Shown in pieces: positions 26,656-36,522 of a stretch of DNA of 64,000 nt. The notes under the pieces are model-generated. The model ran no database searches. It had not been told where the DNA came from and saw only the letters and a list, made by a program, of their open reading frames with translations. Both the position numbers and the translations under genes were made by a program. Within the stretch, counting starts at the first letter, position 1. Every line of letters begins with the position of its first letter. The DNA comes from Manis javanica (Eukaryota; Chordata; Mammalia; Pholidota; Manidae): the NCBI RefSeq assembly GCF_040802235.1, contig NC_133158.1:40862001-40926000 (forward strand), in the 5' to 3' direction.

Positions 26656-27298
26656 AAGCCCTGTGAGCCCCATGAGCAGGTGTCCCCCCATTCCCCTAAG
26701 GCTGCGGCAGTCATGTGCTGTGCCTGAGGTCATGGCGAAGAGTCACCACTGAGCAGCAACCAGGAGCCAAGCCCTCCGGCCTGACCGCCAGGGTGCCCCA
26801 GGCGGGAGCAGGGCTGGCGGTGGCCACAGGCCGCACTGACCCACACCAGCCCCCTGAGCCTGCCTGGATTCCTCCCAGGCTGGAGCTGCTGCCGAGTCTG
26901 CTGTCATCAGATGGAAAACTGCCCCCTCAGGTATCCAAAACCACGTCCCTCTGGCTCCAAAAGCAGCCCCTCTGAGGACACACGTGGGGCCCAGGGAGAA
27001 GCGCACAGTCCTGGGACCTGACCAGGGAGCCCTGTGGCCGCCTGATGGGGCACCCAGGGGGCTGGGGCCTGCATGCTGAGCCTGCCTGTCCTAGAATGTC
27101 CACCCACACTTGGGCGAACTCAAGCACACACACCTGGGGCTTGTCATCCCCACTAAGCCTGCTTCCCTCTTGATGGACAATGGCTTTGGGTTTTCACAAC
27201 ATCCATGACCCTCTTAGGCCCTCACAAACACCTCCCCCAAAGCCCTGCACCACTCCCTTCCCGTAGCCTCACCTGGGAGTCTTGGTCAGCCCCGATGA

Positions 27299-27333
27299 CC
27301 CACCCCACCCCACCCCACCCACCGCACCCCGTC
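27299..27333. repeat. Short (CCCCA)n tract
   Basis: About five CCCCA units in a row, followed by degenerate copies. Confidence 0.7.
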
Positions 27334-27534
27334 TACCGTCTGCTCAAGGTATAGCTCAGGGCACCCCACACAGCCGCTGCTCTGCAAAGCAGCAGAGGCA
27401 GGTCCATGCAGGGCCAGTCGGGGCTCCTGGGCACTTGGTGTCCAGCATGGCTTGGGGGTGGGGGTGGCAAAGCCCGGAGAAATGGCCCATAAGGCCACCA
27501 GCAGATCCCTGGGGAGCGCCGGTGAGGCCCAGCA

Positions 27535-28165
27535 GGAAAAGCAAACGACCATCTCATACTCACTGGGACGGCAACTGTCTGAACACAAATGTAGGTGAGG
27601 ATGTAAAGCGGTGTGGCTGCAGTGTACAGTGGTTTGCAGGTTCTTCAGAAGATTAAATAGAATCACTGTATGACCAGCAGGCCCACTTCTGTCGAGAGCT
27701 GAGAGCGGGCACCTGAGCAGACCCACGCACACCCACGTTCACAGAGCTGAAAAGTGTGAAGCAAGCCAGGGGCCCACCACCAGACACCGCACAGGCAGTG
27801 TGGCCCCTCCACGTGGATGTCAGCCTCGAGGAGGAAAGGGACCCTGCCACCTGCCACCACACGGGGGAACTGAGCGCGTACTGAGTGAAACAGGCCCATC
27901 ACAAAGCACAGCTGCTGTGTGACCCACTGAGCTGAGGCCCCAGAGCTGTCAGGCCCACGGAAACAGGAAGTAGGGTGGTCACGGGGTGGGAGTGAGTGTT
28001 TAATGGGGACAGATTTCAGCTGGGAAGATGGAAAGGTCTGGAGATGGTGGTGAGGCAGCACAACAGTGCAAGTGTACCTAACGTCACTGAACTGTACACT
28101 TATAAATGGTTGAAGTGGTAAAATATTCATGCAATGTGTGTTTTACCACAGTCAAAAAGGAAATG
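27535..28165 (+). mobile_element. Old L1 (L1M) 3' end
   Basis: CATCTCATACTCACTGGGACGGC, ACTGTATGACCAGCAGGCCC and the terminal CTTATAAATGGTTGAAGTGG then GTGTGTTTTACCACAGTCAA with a short A-run match the L1 3' end. Frames are broken. Confidence 0.85.
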
Positions 28166-28844
28166 TTTAGAAAGAAAAGCAAGCCTGACAAAGGACAGAA
28201 GCCTGGCCTGAGGCTGCAGCAGGGTTGCCGACACAGGGGGGCCCCAGTGGGCCTGACCAGGAGCTCCCTGGCAGCCTGGCCACAGGCCCTCCGGCAGTAC
28301 CCTCAGCCCGTGCCACCCCTTCTGTCTCCCTGACCCTCAGAGCCCAGGCCCACCAGGGCCACGCATGCAGCACAGACAGGGGGCCTGGGCTCTGGTGTGC
28401 AGGCCAGCTGCCCAGGGCAGGGCAGGGCAGGGGTGATGCTCACCCCAAGTGGCAGACCTGTCCCTTGGTGGGCTGCCGAGGCATGTTCCAGCCACCCATG
28501 GCTGTGACCCAGTCACCCATGTTCCTTCCTTCCACCACCTACATGGGTGTGCAGGAGACCTGATGGCATCTGGCATAAGCTCCTCCAGATCCCAGTCCCT
28601 GCTGGTCAGACTGGTGGAGGAAGGCTCACGGGGAGGTCCTGGCATGTTAGTCACGTGTCCCCTCCACAGACACTGACTCAGTGCGTGCCTCACTCCACAC
28701 TCTGTTTGGGGAACTCAGACCCAGTATGAGCATGAAGAGCCCCTGGAGAGCTGTCTGTGGGTGGTCAGCTGTAGGCACAACCCTCCTGTCAGGGGACTTA
28801 TGTTGGGCAGGTCACTGGACAGGCCCCTAGCCCAGCCTGCGGGT
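28166..28844. other. Unassigned single-copy DNA
   Basis: GC-rich, with a short GGGCAGGGCAGGGCAGGGG run near 28420. No gene or repeat is recognised. Confidence 0.45.
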
Positions 28845-28899
28845 ATATCAGCTACTCGCTGCTGCATAAAAACTACCTCAAAACTTAAGTGTTTTAAAA
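28845..28899 (-). mobile_element. Left flank of the older repeat that received provirus A
   Basis: TATCAGCTACTCGCTGCTGCATAAAAACTACCTCAAAACTT resembles the reverse complement of the end of a MaLR-type repeat (in consensus orientation AAGTTTTGGGGTAGTTTGTT...). It ends in AAAA (28896-28899) directly before the 5' LTR. Confidence 0.6.
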
Positions 28900-29166
28900 T
28901 GTGAAGGGATGACTCCTACCCCTACTTAGTCCACTGAGCCTAAGCAACCTGGTAGGTCCCCTGCCCAGGGGCCCACTAAACTGCCCAAAGGCCCTGCCCA
29001 TCCTGGAAAACAGCCTCTACAAAAGCTTTGCTCACTGCATCATGTGTGCTCAGCCTTTGGAGGTCACTCCACTGAGTCCACACTGGTGCCGTAATAAACC
29101 AGTCTTTTCTGATCCCTGATTGAGTGCTGTTTGTCTCTCTCCATGCCAGTCCAATTTTCCATGACA
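28900..29166 (+). mobile_element. 5' LTR of provirus A (class I ERV)
   Basis: A 267-bp LTR with TG...CA ends (TGTGAAGGGATGAC ... CATGACA) and an AATAAA signal near 29093. A 266-bp copy lies inverted at 35286-35551. The two differ at roughly 8-10% of positions by eye. AAAA flanks each outer end, consistent with a 4-bp target duplication. Confidence 0.85.
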
Positions 29167-29772
29167 CATTTGGTACACTGACCGGAAAGACAACTGTGCT
29201 GGCCCTTTGCACCACTGCTGTTGTGAGTTGACAGGGGTCGCTGCTTTGGGCTCCAGGCAATGGACAAGAAAGCACACCACTGGCAATTTTTGCTGGGTCT
29301 TGGCCCTTACCGGGCCTGATAACATCGGCTGCCGCCACACTCAAACAGACTCCAACAAGGGAGACTGAAAATTCTGCCAGGACAAGGTCTTCTGATTGGG
29401 TGAGTGTCCCCAGGGAACCAGGTACAAGCTCAGGCCCGCCCTAGGAGCGGAAAGGAAGCTTGATCACTTCCTGAGCAGCTGCACCACTAAGTCAGGGATT
29501 CCTTGGAAGGAATTCCGTCTGACTGTGACTGAGTGTGTGACTGACCGCTCTCCACGGCTCTAGCTACAGAGACTGTGCGTGGGTCTTGACCTGCGAGACT
29601 GCAGTGCCCTCACACGGCTAAGGGCAGAACTGTGAACCATTTCTGAGTCAGGGGCTTGTACTGACCTGCCAAAGCTAAGAGGCACTCAACATCCCCGAGA
29701 GGGGAGCAGCCAGGAGGACTGACTGAAAGCCTCCTCCTGTCCTGAGACATTGCACACCGAGAGGGCACCGTT
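29167..29772 (+). mobile_element. Provirus A leader
   Basis: Begins with TTTGGTACACTGACCGGA, which looks like an eroded tRNA-Phe/His-type primer binding site. A good splice-donor-like GG|GTGAGTG lies at about 29400. No coding frame is visible. Confidence 0.6.
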
Positions 29773-31330
29773 GTGGGGGGAAACACTTCCAAACCCACCA
29801 CTTTAGAATGCATGATCAGGAACTTTAAGAAGGGATTTTCAGGGGACTATGGAGTAAAACTAACCCCAGGAAAACTACATACCCCCTGTGAATCAGAATG
29901 GCCCACTGCTGATGTGAGCTGGCCCTCCGAGGGCACACTGGAGATCTCCACAGTTCAGGCTGCTCACAAGGAAGTTACTGGAAGTCCCAGTTACCCAGAT
30001 CAGTGGCTTGAAGCAGGCCCGGTAAAATCCCCTTGAGTCCAGTTCTGTGATTCCAGGAAGGGACAGTGTAAGGTCGTAGGAGCTCAGCCTGAATAGAAAC
30101 CTCTGCCTCTGAAGAAGTGCCCACGAGCCCATCCTCCAATGGGGCTCTGAGGAAGCCTCATCCCCACTGCCACCGAGACACCCCACTGCTCCAGAGCCTG
30201 AAGGGGAGCCCCCCACTGCCTGAGGGCCCACTCCCATTGGGCTCACCTCCGCCAGCAGCCAGCCCACCACTTCCTGAGTCACCCGAACTGGTGGGGAGAT
30301 GCCTTAGGTCCACAGCCCAGGGGATGAGGGCTCCAGCAGTGACGCAAACTCCCCTGAGAGGCAGCAGGTCCGCAGCCCAGGGGCCCGATGGGACCTACAA
30401 GAGGGGGACCAGTCTTCTATGATCAACCTTCCTCCACTACTGGCCTCCTCAAGTGGAAACACCACACACCATCATATTCTGAAAAGCCACAAGCAATGAT
30501 AGACTTATTAGAATCCATTTTTCAAACTCACTGTCCCACTCGGGGTAGGCTGTAAACAGCTGTGCTCACACTCTAACACTGAAGAAAGCTGGCAAATCGT
30601 CACTGAGGCCAGAAAATGGCTCTGTACCCCAACATCCGAGGGGCTACTGGATGTAGATGCCTGGATGCAAGAAGCCATGCCCGAAGAAGAACTGAACTGG
30701 GACCCCAGCACGGAAGGCGGGAAAGCCAGGTTGGAGAGAGGTCTCTTTGCCTTCATGCAAGCTCTGAGAGCAGGGGCTAGGAAGCCAACAGTCACGGCAA
30801 AGGCCTCCGAAGTCCTGCAAAAACCCGAGGAAAGTCCAGCAACCTTTCCCGAGAGATTGTGTGAAGGCTTCAGAGCACACACTCCGCCTGACCCCAGGGC
30901 CCCTGAGGATCAGCGCAGCGCAGGGTTAAGGCAGCTTTTGTGGGGCAAGCACAAGGTGACAAAAGGCACAAACTCCAGAAATTGGAAGAGTTTGCTGGGA
31001 AAGATGCTACTGAGTTGCTAGAAACAGCCAACAAAGTCTTTGTGCATTGGGATCAGATGCCACGAGGGGAGCCGACTGCAGAATGAAACAAAGAGCCGCC
31101 CTCTTGGCCACCGTGCCGAGGAGACCGACTCCTGCAGAGGGCCCCCCGGAGGCCCTGAGAGACACGATGACCTGGCCAAAGAGCACCTCCGAGACAAGAC
31201 CAGTGTGCCTATTGCAAGGAAACCGGCCACTGGAAGAATAAGTGCCCCAACTGGCAGCCGAAAAAGACCCCACCGCCCAGCCACCACCAGCCAGAGCTGC
31301 CTGAAGCTGACCTCACCGGTTCAGCCTGAG
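29773..31330 (+). pseudogene. Provirus A gag remnant (MA, p12-like, CA, NC)
   Basis: Gag builds the retroviral core. The matrix-like part starts at 29773 with a myristoylation-type GGNTSK motif. The initiator is GTG where an ATG is expected, and this frame stops at 30036. A proline-rich p12-like part follows (about 30117-30300). A capsid-like part has its own frame at 30665-31021 (VLQKPEESPATFPERL). A CCHC zinc knuckle, CAYCKETGHWKNKC, lies at 31204-31245 in another frame. The order and the single knuckle are typical of gammaretroviruses. Several frameshifts and stops make it non-functional. Confidence 0.85.
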
Positions 31331-31383
31331 TGGGGACTGAACGGGACAGACTGGGCTCAACTCAACTGGACTCCCATGAGTGC

Positions 31384-31500
31384 ATGGTCAGAATGAAAGT
31401 CGCGGGCGAAATCACTGACTTTATTGTGGACATGGGGGCAGAGCATACTGTGATGACCCAGAAAGTGGCCCCTCTGACACTTTGAGAAGCCACAATAGTG
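31384..31500 (+). pseudogene. Provirus A protease remnant
   Basis: A short retropepsin-like piece. The active-site triplet normally DTG reads D-M-G (codons from 31429), followed by AEHTV. Only the first about 35 codons remain before the sequence passes to the integrase region. Confidence 0.7.
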
Positions 31501-31659
31501 GAGGAACAAGGACCCCCCTCAAGAATCCTACTAGCCCGGATCTGCCCCCTTCTCCAAAATACACAGAACAAGGAATCAAATGGGCCCAACAGCATGACCA
31601 CAGATGGATGGATGGTGGGCACTCCTGGAGACCACAGAATTTTTGTACTGGAGCAACTG

Positions 31660-32631
31660 GCCTGTGAAGTAGTCCTCCGGCAACATGAAATCATGCATTT
31701 AGGAAAAACTGCCACTGAAGCACTACTCAGCCACTACTATGTACTTGCCGGGCTCCTGTCCCTTTGCGCCTCAGTTTCCCAGCATTGTCTACTATGCATG
31801 CCAAACAGGGTACTCGGGGCCCCACTGGGATTCAGCTTTGTGACCAGACTCCCTTCGAAGACTTGGACGTAGACTTCACTGAAGTAAAACCCAGCAGGGA
31901 ACACTGCTACGTCCTGGTCTTCACACATTTTCAGGGTGGGTAGAAGCCTACTCCACCCACACAGAAAAAGCCAGGGAAGTTGCTAAGGCATTATTAAGAG
32001 ATATCATCCCCAGATACAGAATGCCATTGACTCTAGGCTCTGATAATGGCCCAGACTTTGTGGCTGAAATAGTACAACAAATGGCCAAAGCTCTGGGAAT
32101 CAAGTGGAATCTCCATGCTGCTTACTGCCACCAAAGTTCAGGAAAAGTGGAATGCAGGAACCGGTCCCTTAAGTCAGAAATGTCTAACCTAGGTCAAGAA
32201 GCTAATTTGCCACGGGCTGACCTACTGCCCCTTGTCCTGTTATGAGTGCAATGCACTCCCTGGGTGGGAATAGGGCTCTCCCCTTTTGAAATACTGTATG
32301 GAAGGCCACCCCCTCTAGTTAAACTCCAAGGAAACCTTCATGAATGGGGAAATCTAGAGATTTATAAACTGCAAGGATTAAGGAAAACTCCCAGTGATGT
32401 ACACCAGTGATTTTTGACATAATACTTATATCTCTGGGAATATCCATCCACCCCTATAAACCAGGAGATCAAGTATGGGTAAAACATTGGAAAAAAGAAC
32501 CCTTAGGCCCTACCTGGAAAGGACCCTACTTAGTTGTACTAACCGCTCCAACAGCACTTAAGGCTGCAGGGCTAAACACCTGGATCTGTCACTTACGAGT
32601 AAAACCAGCCCACTCACCAGAAGGGAACTAA
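31660..32631 (+). pseudogene. Provirus A integrase remnant; RT and RNase H deleted
   Basis: Integrase joins proviral DNA to the host chromosome. An N-terminal HHCC-like zinc-binding part spans about 31680-31805 (QHCLLC). The catalytic core keeps all three acidic residues with D-35-E spacing: Asp at 31872, Asp at 32042 (GSDNGPDF) and Glu at 32150 (GKVECRN). A C-terminal part with YKPGDQVWVK and WKGPYLVVL ends at 32631. A stop at about 32243 and frameshifts break it. Almost all of the polymerase and RNase H between protease and integrase is missing (internal deletion). Confidence 0.88.
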
Positions 32632-32639
32632 CCATCCAG

Positions 32640-32984
32640 GAAGGTAATACCAAATCAACTCAATCCATTACAGGTCACTATTAAAAAGTCAGAACGACAA
32701 CCCATGCAAATCCGAGAGGCCAACTGCAAGAATTTTAAAAAAAACGGGGAGAGAGAGAAACCGAAGTTACTCTGTAATGACCTGGCACTGTCAGCCCTTA
32801 TACCTCTCAGCCATTGGGACTCTAGTCTTTTTCTTTGCTATAGGACTGGCAGAAGCAGCTCCAGCTGAATGGCACTGGTTTAACAAGCTTCGATTAGCAA
32901 TCTGTAACCTTCTCGTAATAGGTTGCTTCATAGTCGCACACAGCAAAAAGAAGACAGGACCTGTCAGACTCCTGGATGTCCTGG
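32640..32984 (+). pseudogene. Provirus A env 5' remnant, truncated by element B
   Basis: Follows integrase as env does in gammaretroviruses. A frame at 32777-32998 begins with a hydrophobic signal-peptide-like stretch (LSAIGTLVFFFAIGLAEA). It contains no recognisable surface-subunit body, so most of env is missing. The final CCTGG (32980-32984) is the left copy of element B's target duplication. The downstream env tail is now at 35576-35875 on the other strand. Confidence 0.55.
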
Positions 32985-33445
32985 TGTGGATAAAATGAGA
33001 GTTTCTGTGGCCAGGATTCTCACCTGGCCCTGGTTGACTAGCTCACTGCACACATGTGGGCACTACATGGCTGTTGACTTTATATAAAGAGCTCTGCCCA
33101 GTGCTCTGGGTGCGACATGGTGGCACTGCTGCAAGGCTGCCAGAGAGCAGAGCAGAGGCTGGAGTGGTGGCAGCGCCTGGGACAGAGGCCCAGAGGACGG
33201 CTGTGTGGGATGGCTGTGCAGGACAGAGGGGCCCAGAGGATGGCTGTGCAGAGGGGCCCAGAGGCAGAGACTGGCTTGCTGCCTGCAGACTCGCTCTGAG
33301 TGAACGGGCTTCTAGTGACTGACCTGCCACCTGGAAATAAAGTTGAGTATAGTCCCTTCACCCCAAGAACGTTTTGCTGTCCATTTCTTTGATCACGCTG
33401 AATCCATAGCGAACTTGACCAGGGCTGAAACCCATTGGCAAGACA
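32985..33445 (+). mobile_element. LTR element B, 5' LTR (copy 1)
   Basis: A 461-bp LTR starting TGTGGATAAAATGAG and ending GGCAAGACA. It contains a TATA-like CTTTATATAAAG near 33080, a GC-rich tandem-repeat zone (about 33183-33265) and an AATAAA near 33339. Two further copies lie at 34717-35187 and, inverted, 35881-36522. Confidence 0.85.
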
Positions 33446-34716
33446 ATTGGCGAAAGTTGGCAGGGTTCATTGTTGACCAAGGAAAAAGACAGGCTGCCCT
33501 TATGGGAGGGGTACTTCAGCAGGCTGCCCCTGTGAATGGGAAGACAGTGGATCATCCCCCAATGGGTATGTGGTCTGAGGTGGCTTGCCTCCTAGAGGAC
33601 TGGGCCCCACCCCAGGACTGGAGGCAAGTGGAGGTGACACCTGAGGCAGTAGGCGTGGTCCTTAGTATAGTAAGCAGATCCTTTAAGCAGAGTGCCCCTG
33701 AGGCAGTGGGGCCTGTGGGTTGGCTGCTTCTCACAGTCTTAAAAAGGTCTACAGAGGAGACCCAAGAAATGGTGGCGTGAGAATGCAAGCTGCAAACTTC
33801 TGTGGATTCCCCGAGGAAGGAGATGGCATTGATGTGGGAGGAGGGGGCATGAGAGTGCTGGCAGCAAGGTCCATTGGAGATGAGATGGCAGTGCTGCCAG
33901 GTGTTCTGAAGGAGGAAGAGGCCATCAAGGAAAAAGATGAACTCCTGAGGGAAGCACAGGTGGAGGTGGCATGAGAACGTCAGCTGCGGAGCATTGAGCT
34001 GAAGGTAAGAGACCTTCTGAAGACTGAGGTGGCATTGTTGTGAGGCACTGTAACAGAGGAGGCACTTGGCGGAGAGAACAGAAAGGTGCCATCAGCCCCC
34101 AAACAGGATGAAGGGGTGGTGCCAGAGGCACTGACCCCTCCTGTATTGAAAGCACGCCCAGTGGTTGCAAAGAAAATAAAGACCCAGCAGCTGAAAATTC
34201 CCCAAGGAGAGGAGCAGCCCCCTCCCCAGGTCGTGGAGCACTCTATGGTCCGTCCCTATGCTCAGGCTGAGCTGGTGGCTGTGGGAATTAGGGGTGGATG
34301 GAATTGTTCTGTCAGGATCAGAGATGGGAAAGCTGGCTTGCCTGACAGTGCAGCCCACCTTGAGGCAGCGATTACAAAATGCAAGGTGACTCACAAGAAT
34401 TAAGGGGCCCCATGAAGGTTACAAGGACCCAGATATGGGTTGATTTAATATGGGCAGGAGGAAATGGAAGGAAATAGACAGGAAGCCCAATAGGATCTTA
34501 CTGGAGCTATGGCAACAGCTGAAACCAGAGCAGCAGTTCCAGCCATTAAGACCAAAGAGGCAGAAGTCAGAGACAGAGCCACGAGTCTGGCCTGTGTGTC
34601 TGCAAGACTTTTTGCTGGATAGGCTGGAGAACAATGTTCAAGCTTCCGTGCACAGGGACCATTGAAGAGGACTAAGGGCACATAGTTTGAGAGGAGAGAA
34701 TCCTGGAGAGGTGAAG
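33446..34716 (+). mobile_element. LTR element B internal region, decayed gag-like
   Basis: A 1.27-kb interior between two direct LTRs. A primer-binding-site-like TTGGCGAAAGTTGG opens it. A purine-rich tract (GAGAGGAGAGAATCCTGGAG...) closes it just before the 3' LTR. Broken plus-strand frames (to 33780, 33720-33974, 34086-34403) include a charged helical piece (KEKDELLREAQ) and a segment with RPYAQAEL that resembles ERVL-type gag. No polymerase is present, so the element is non-autonomous or collapsed. The ERVL assignment also rests on its 5-bp target duplication. Confidence 0.6.
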
Positions 34717-35187
34717 TGTGGATAAAATGAAGGTTCCTGTGGCCAGGATCCTCACCCGGCCCTGGTTGACTAGCTCACTGCACACCTGTTGGCAATACAT
34801 GGCTGTTGACTCTATATGAAGAGCTCCGCCCAGTGCTCTGGACGTGACATGGCAGGGCTGCAGGGCTGCCAGAGAGCAGAGCAGAGGCTGAAGTGGTGGC
34901 AGCGCCGAGGACAGAGGCCCGGAGGACGGCTGTGTGGGACGACTGTGCAGAGAGGCCCAGAGGATGGCTGTGTGGGACAGCTGTGTGGACACAGGGGCCC
35001 AGAGGCAGAGACTGGCTTGCTGCATGCAGACTTGCTCTGAGTGGACAGGATTCTAGTGATTGACCTGCCACCATGGAAATCAAGTTGGGTATAACCCTTT
35101 CACCTCGAGAACATTTTACTGTCATTTTCTTTGGTCACATTGAATCCATAGTGAACTTGCCCGGGGCTGAAACGCACTGGCAAGACC
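34717..35187 (+). mobile_element. LTR element B, 3' LTR (copy 2)
   Basis: A 471-bp copy of the B LTR (TGTGGATAAAATGAAGG ... GGCAAGACC) directly after the polypurine tract. It ends at an abrupt junction with unrelated, inverted sequence. Confidence 0.85.
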
Positions 35188-35285
35188 CCAGGACCCAGTG
35201 ACTCCCTGCACGTGAGCAGCCTGGAGGAGACCAGCCCAAGCCACTGGACTTTCAGAACCATGAGCAAATAAAGTGATGTTGTTTT
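35188..35285 (+). mobile_element. Inverted right flank of the older MaLR-like target repeat
   Basis: GACTTTCAGAACCATGAGCAAATAAAGTG and GTTGTTTTTGTTAAG match the end of a MaLR-type repeat in the orientation opposite to the piece at 28845-28899. Turned over, it continues that piece across an AAAA target duplication (TTTT at 35282-35285). Confidence 0.65.
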
Positions 35286-35551
35286 TGTTAAGAAAATTGG
35301 ACAGGCACAGAGAGACAAACAGCAACTCAATCAGGGATCAGAAAAGACTGGTTTATTACGGCACAGGTGTGGACTCAGCAGAGTGACCTCCAAAGGCCAA
35401 GCACATGTGATGCAGTGAGCAAGGCTTTTGTAGAGGCTGTTTTCCAGGATGGGGAGGGCCTTTGGGCAGTTTAGTGGGCCCCAGGGCAGGGGACATTCCC
35501 TTGGTTGCTTAGGCTCAGTGGGCTTAGTAGGGGAGGGGTCATCCCTTCACA
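35286..35551 (-). mobile_element. 3' LTR of provirus A, inverted
   Basis: Reverse complement of the LTR at 28900-29166, starting TGTGAAGGGATGACCCC and carrying the same AATAAA. It is preceded in its own orientation by a G-rich polypurine tract (35552-35573), which identifies it as a 3' LTR. Confidence 0.88.
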
Positions 35552-35573
35552 TTACCCCCCACCCCCACCCTTG
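35552..35573 (-). other. Polypurine tract of provirus A
   Basis: Reads GGGTGGGGGTGGGGGG on the minus strand next to the 3' LTR start, the expected place for the plus-strand primer of retroviral reverse transcription. Confidence 0.75.
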
Positions 35574-35575
35574 AT

Positions 35576-35880
35576 TTATTAAGCTGCACCTGCAGCCCCT
35601 GAGCTGGGGACCCAGGATTAGGGGTGATGCCCGCTCTCACTACTTCCTGCTGAGGAGGGGTGTTGGAGGGAAAATTGTCAGGGTCTGTTGCAGTCTAGTG
35701 GAGAGTAGCAGTAGTTGGAGTTTCTCACCATTAATTGAAGCTTTATTTTTTCTAAACAAGAAGAGAGAAAACGGGTTATCATATTGAGAATGCAAGGACT
35801 GAACAGAAGGGCTAAAAGAATTAGGACTGGTGCTGTTAGAGGCAGGATCCAAGATGCCCATTTCCATACATCATCCCAGG
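35576..35880 (-). pseudogene. Provirus A env transmembrane tail, inverted
   Basis: The minus strand encodes the end of a class I ERV transmembrane subunit: a Trp-rich membrane-proximal part, a hydrophobic membrane anchor (LILLALLF), the conserved PCIL turn and the start of a cytoplasmic tail. It begins right after the inverted B LTR with CCTGG, the partner of the CCTGG at 32980-32984. It lacks the ectodomain and cannot make a functional envelope. Confidence 0.8.
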
Positions 35881-36522
35881 TGTCTTGCCAAAGGGTTTCA
35901 GTCCCGGGCAAGTTCGCTGTGGATTCAATGTGACCAAAGAAATTGACAGCAAAACGTTCTCGGGGTGAAAGGTTATACCCAGTAACACATGAGTTACTAA
36001 AATCCCGTTCACCCAGAGCGAGTCTGCAACAGCAAGCCAGTCTCTGCCTCTGGGCCCCTCTGCCTGCATAGCGGTCCCACAAAGCTGTGCGCTGGGCCCC
36101 TATGCCTGCACAACTGTCCCACACAGCCGTCCCCTGGGCCCCTCTGTCGGCACAGCCATCCTCTGGGCCCCTCTGTCTGCACAGCTGTCCTCTGGGCCCC
36201 TCTGTCCGCACAGCCATCCTGCACAGCTGTCCTCTGGGCCTCTCTGCACAGTCGTCCCACACAGCCATCCTCTGGGCCTCTCTGCATTGCCATCCCACAC
36301 AGCCGTCCTCTGGGCCTCTGTCTTCTGCCAGCACTGCCACCACTCCAGCCTCTGCACTGCTCTCCTGCAGCCTTGCAGCCCTGCCACTGTGTTGCACCCA
36401 GAGCCCTGGGCGGAGCTCTTCATATAGAGTCAACAGCCATGTATTGCCCACAGGTGTGCAGTGAGCTAGTCAACCAGGGCCAGGTGAGGATCCTGTCCAC
36501 AGGAACTCTCATTTTATCCATA
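35881..36522 (-). mobile_element. LTR element B, inverted LTR (copy 3) with expanded tandem repeat
   Basis: A 642-bp copy of the B LTR on the minus strand. The extra length against copies 1 and 2 comes from the repeat zone at about 36050-36330. The right end (start of the LTR) meets non-viral sequence at 36523. Confidence 0.85.
36050..36330. repeat. Minisatellite inside the inverted B LTR
   Basis: About eight units built on CACAGCCATCCTCTGGGCC plus a CCTCTGTCTG-type spacer, roughly 28-37 bp each. Copies 1 and 2 of the same LTR hold only two or three such units. Confidence 0.85.

Larger units (their letters stand above)
24247..27534. other. Single-copy DNA with one LTR fragment and simple repeats
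   Basis: Holds a second LTR-like fragment (25060-25320), a CA-rich run (26574-26655) and a CCCCA run (27299-27333). No exon is seen. Confidence 0.45.

Noticed and set aside
36050-36330. CRISPR-like array in the inverted LTR
   Set aside because: Units are directly tandem and variable, part of the LTR, and present in fewer copies in the sibling LTRs, so this is a minisatellite.
35678-36451. 257-codon minus-strand frame
   Set aside because: Not a host gene. It is the B LTR minisatellite read in frame and fused by chance to the env tail of provirus A.
32985-36522. Possible domesticated env or gag gene in the ERV block
   Set aside because: All viral frames are short, shifted or interrupted. Env lacks its ectodomain, and no conserved long frame remains.
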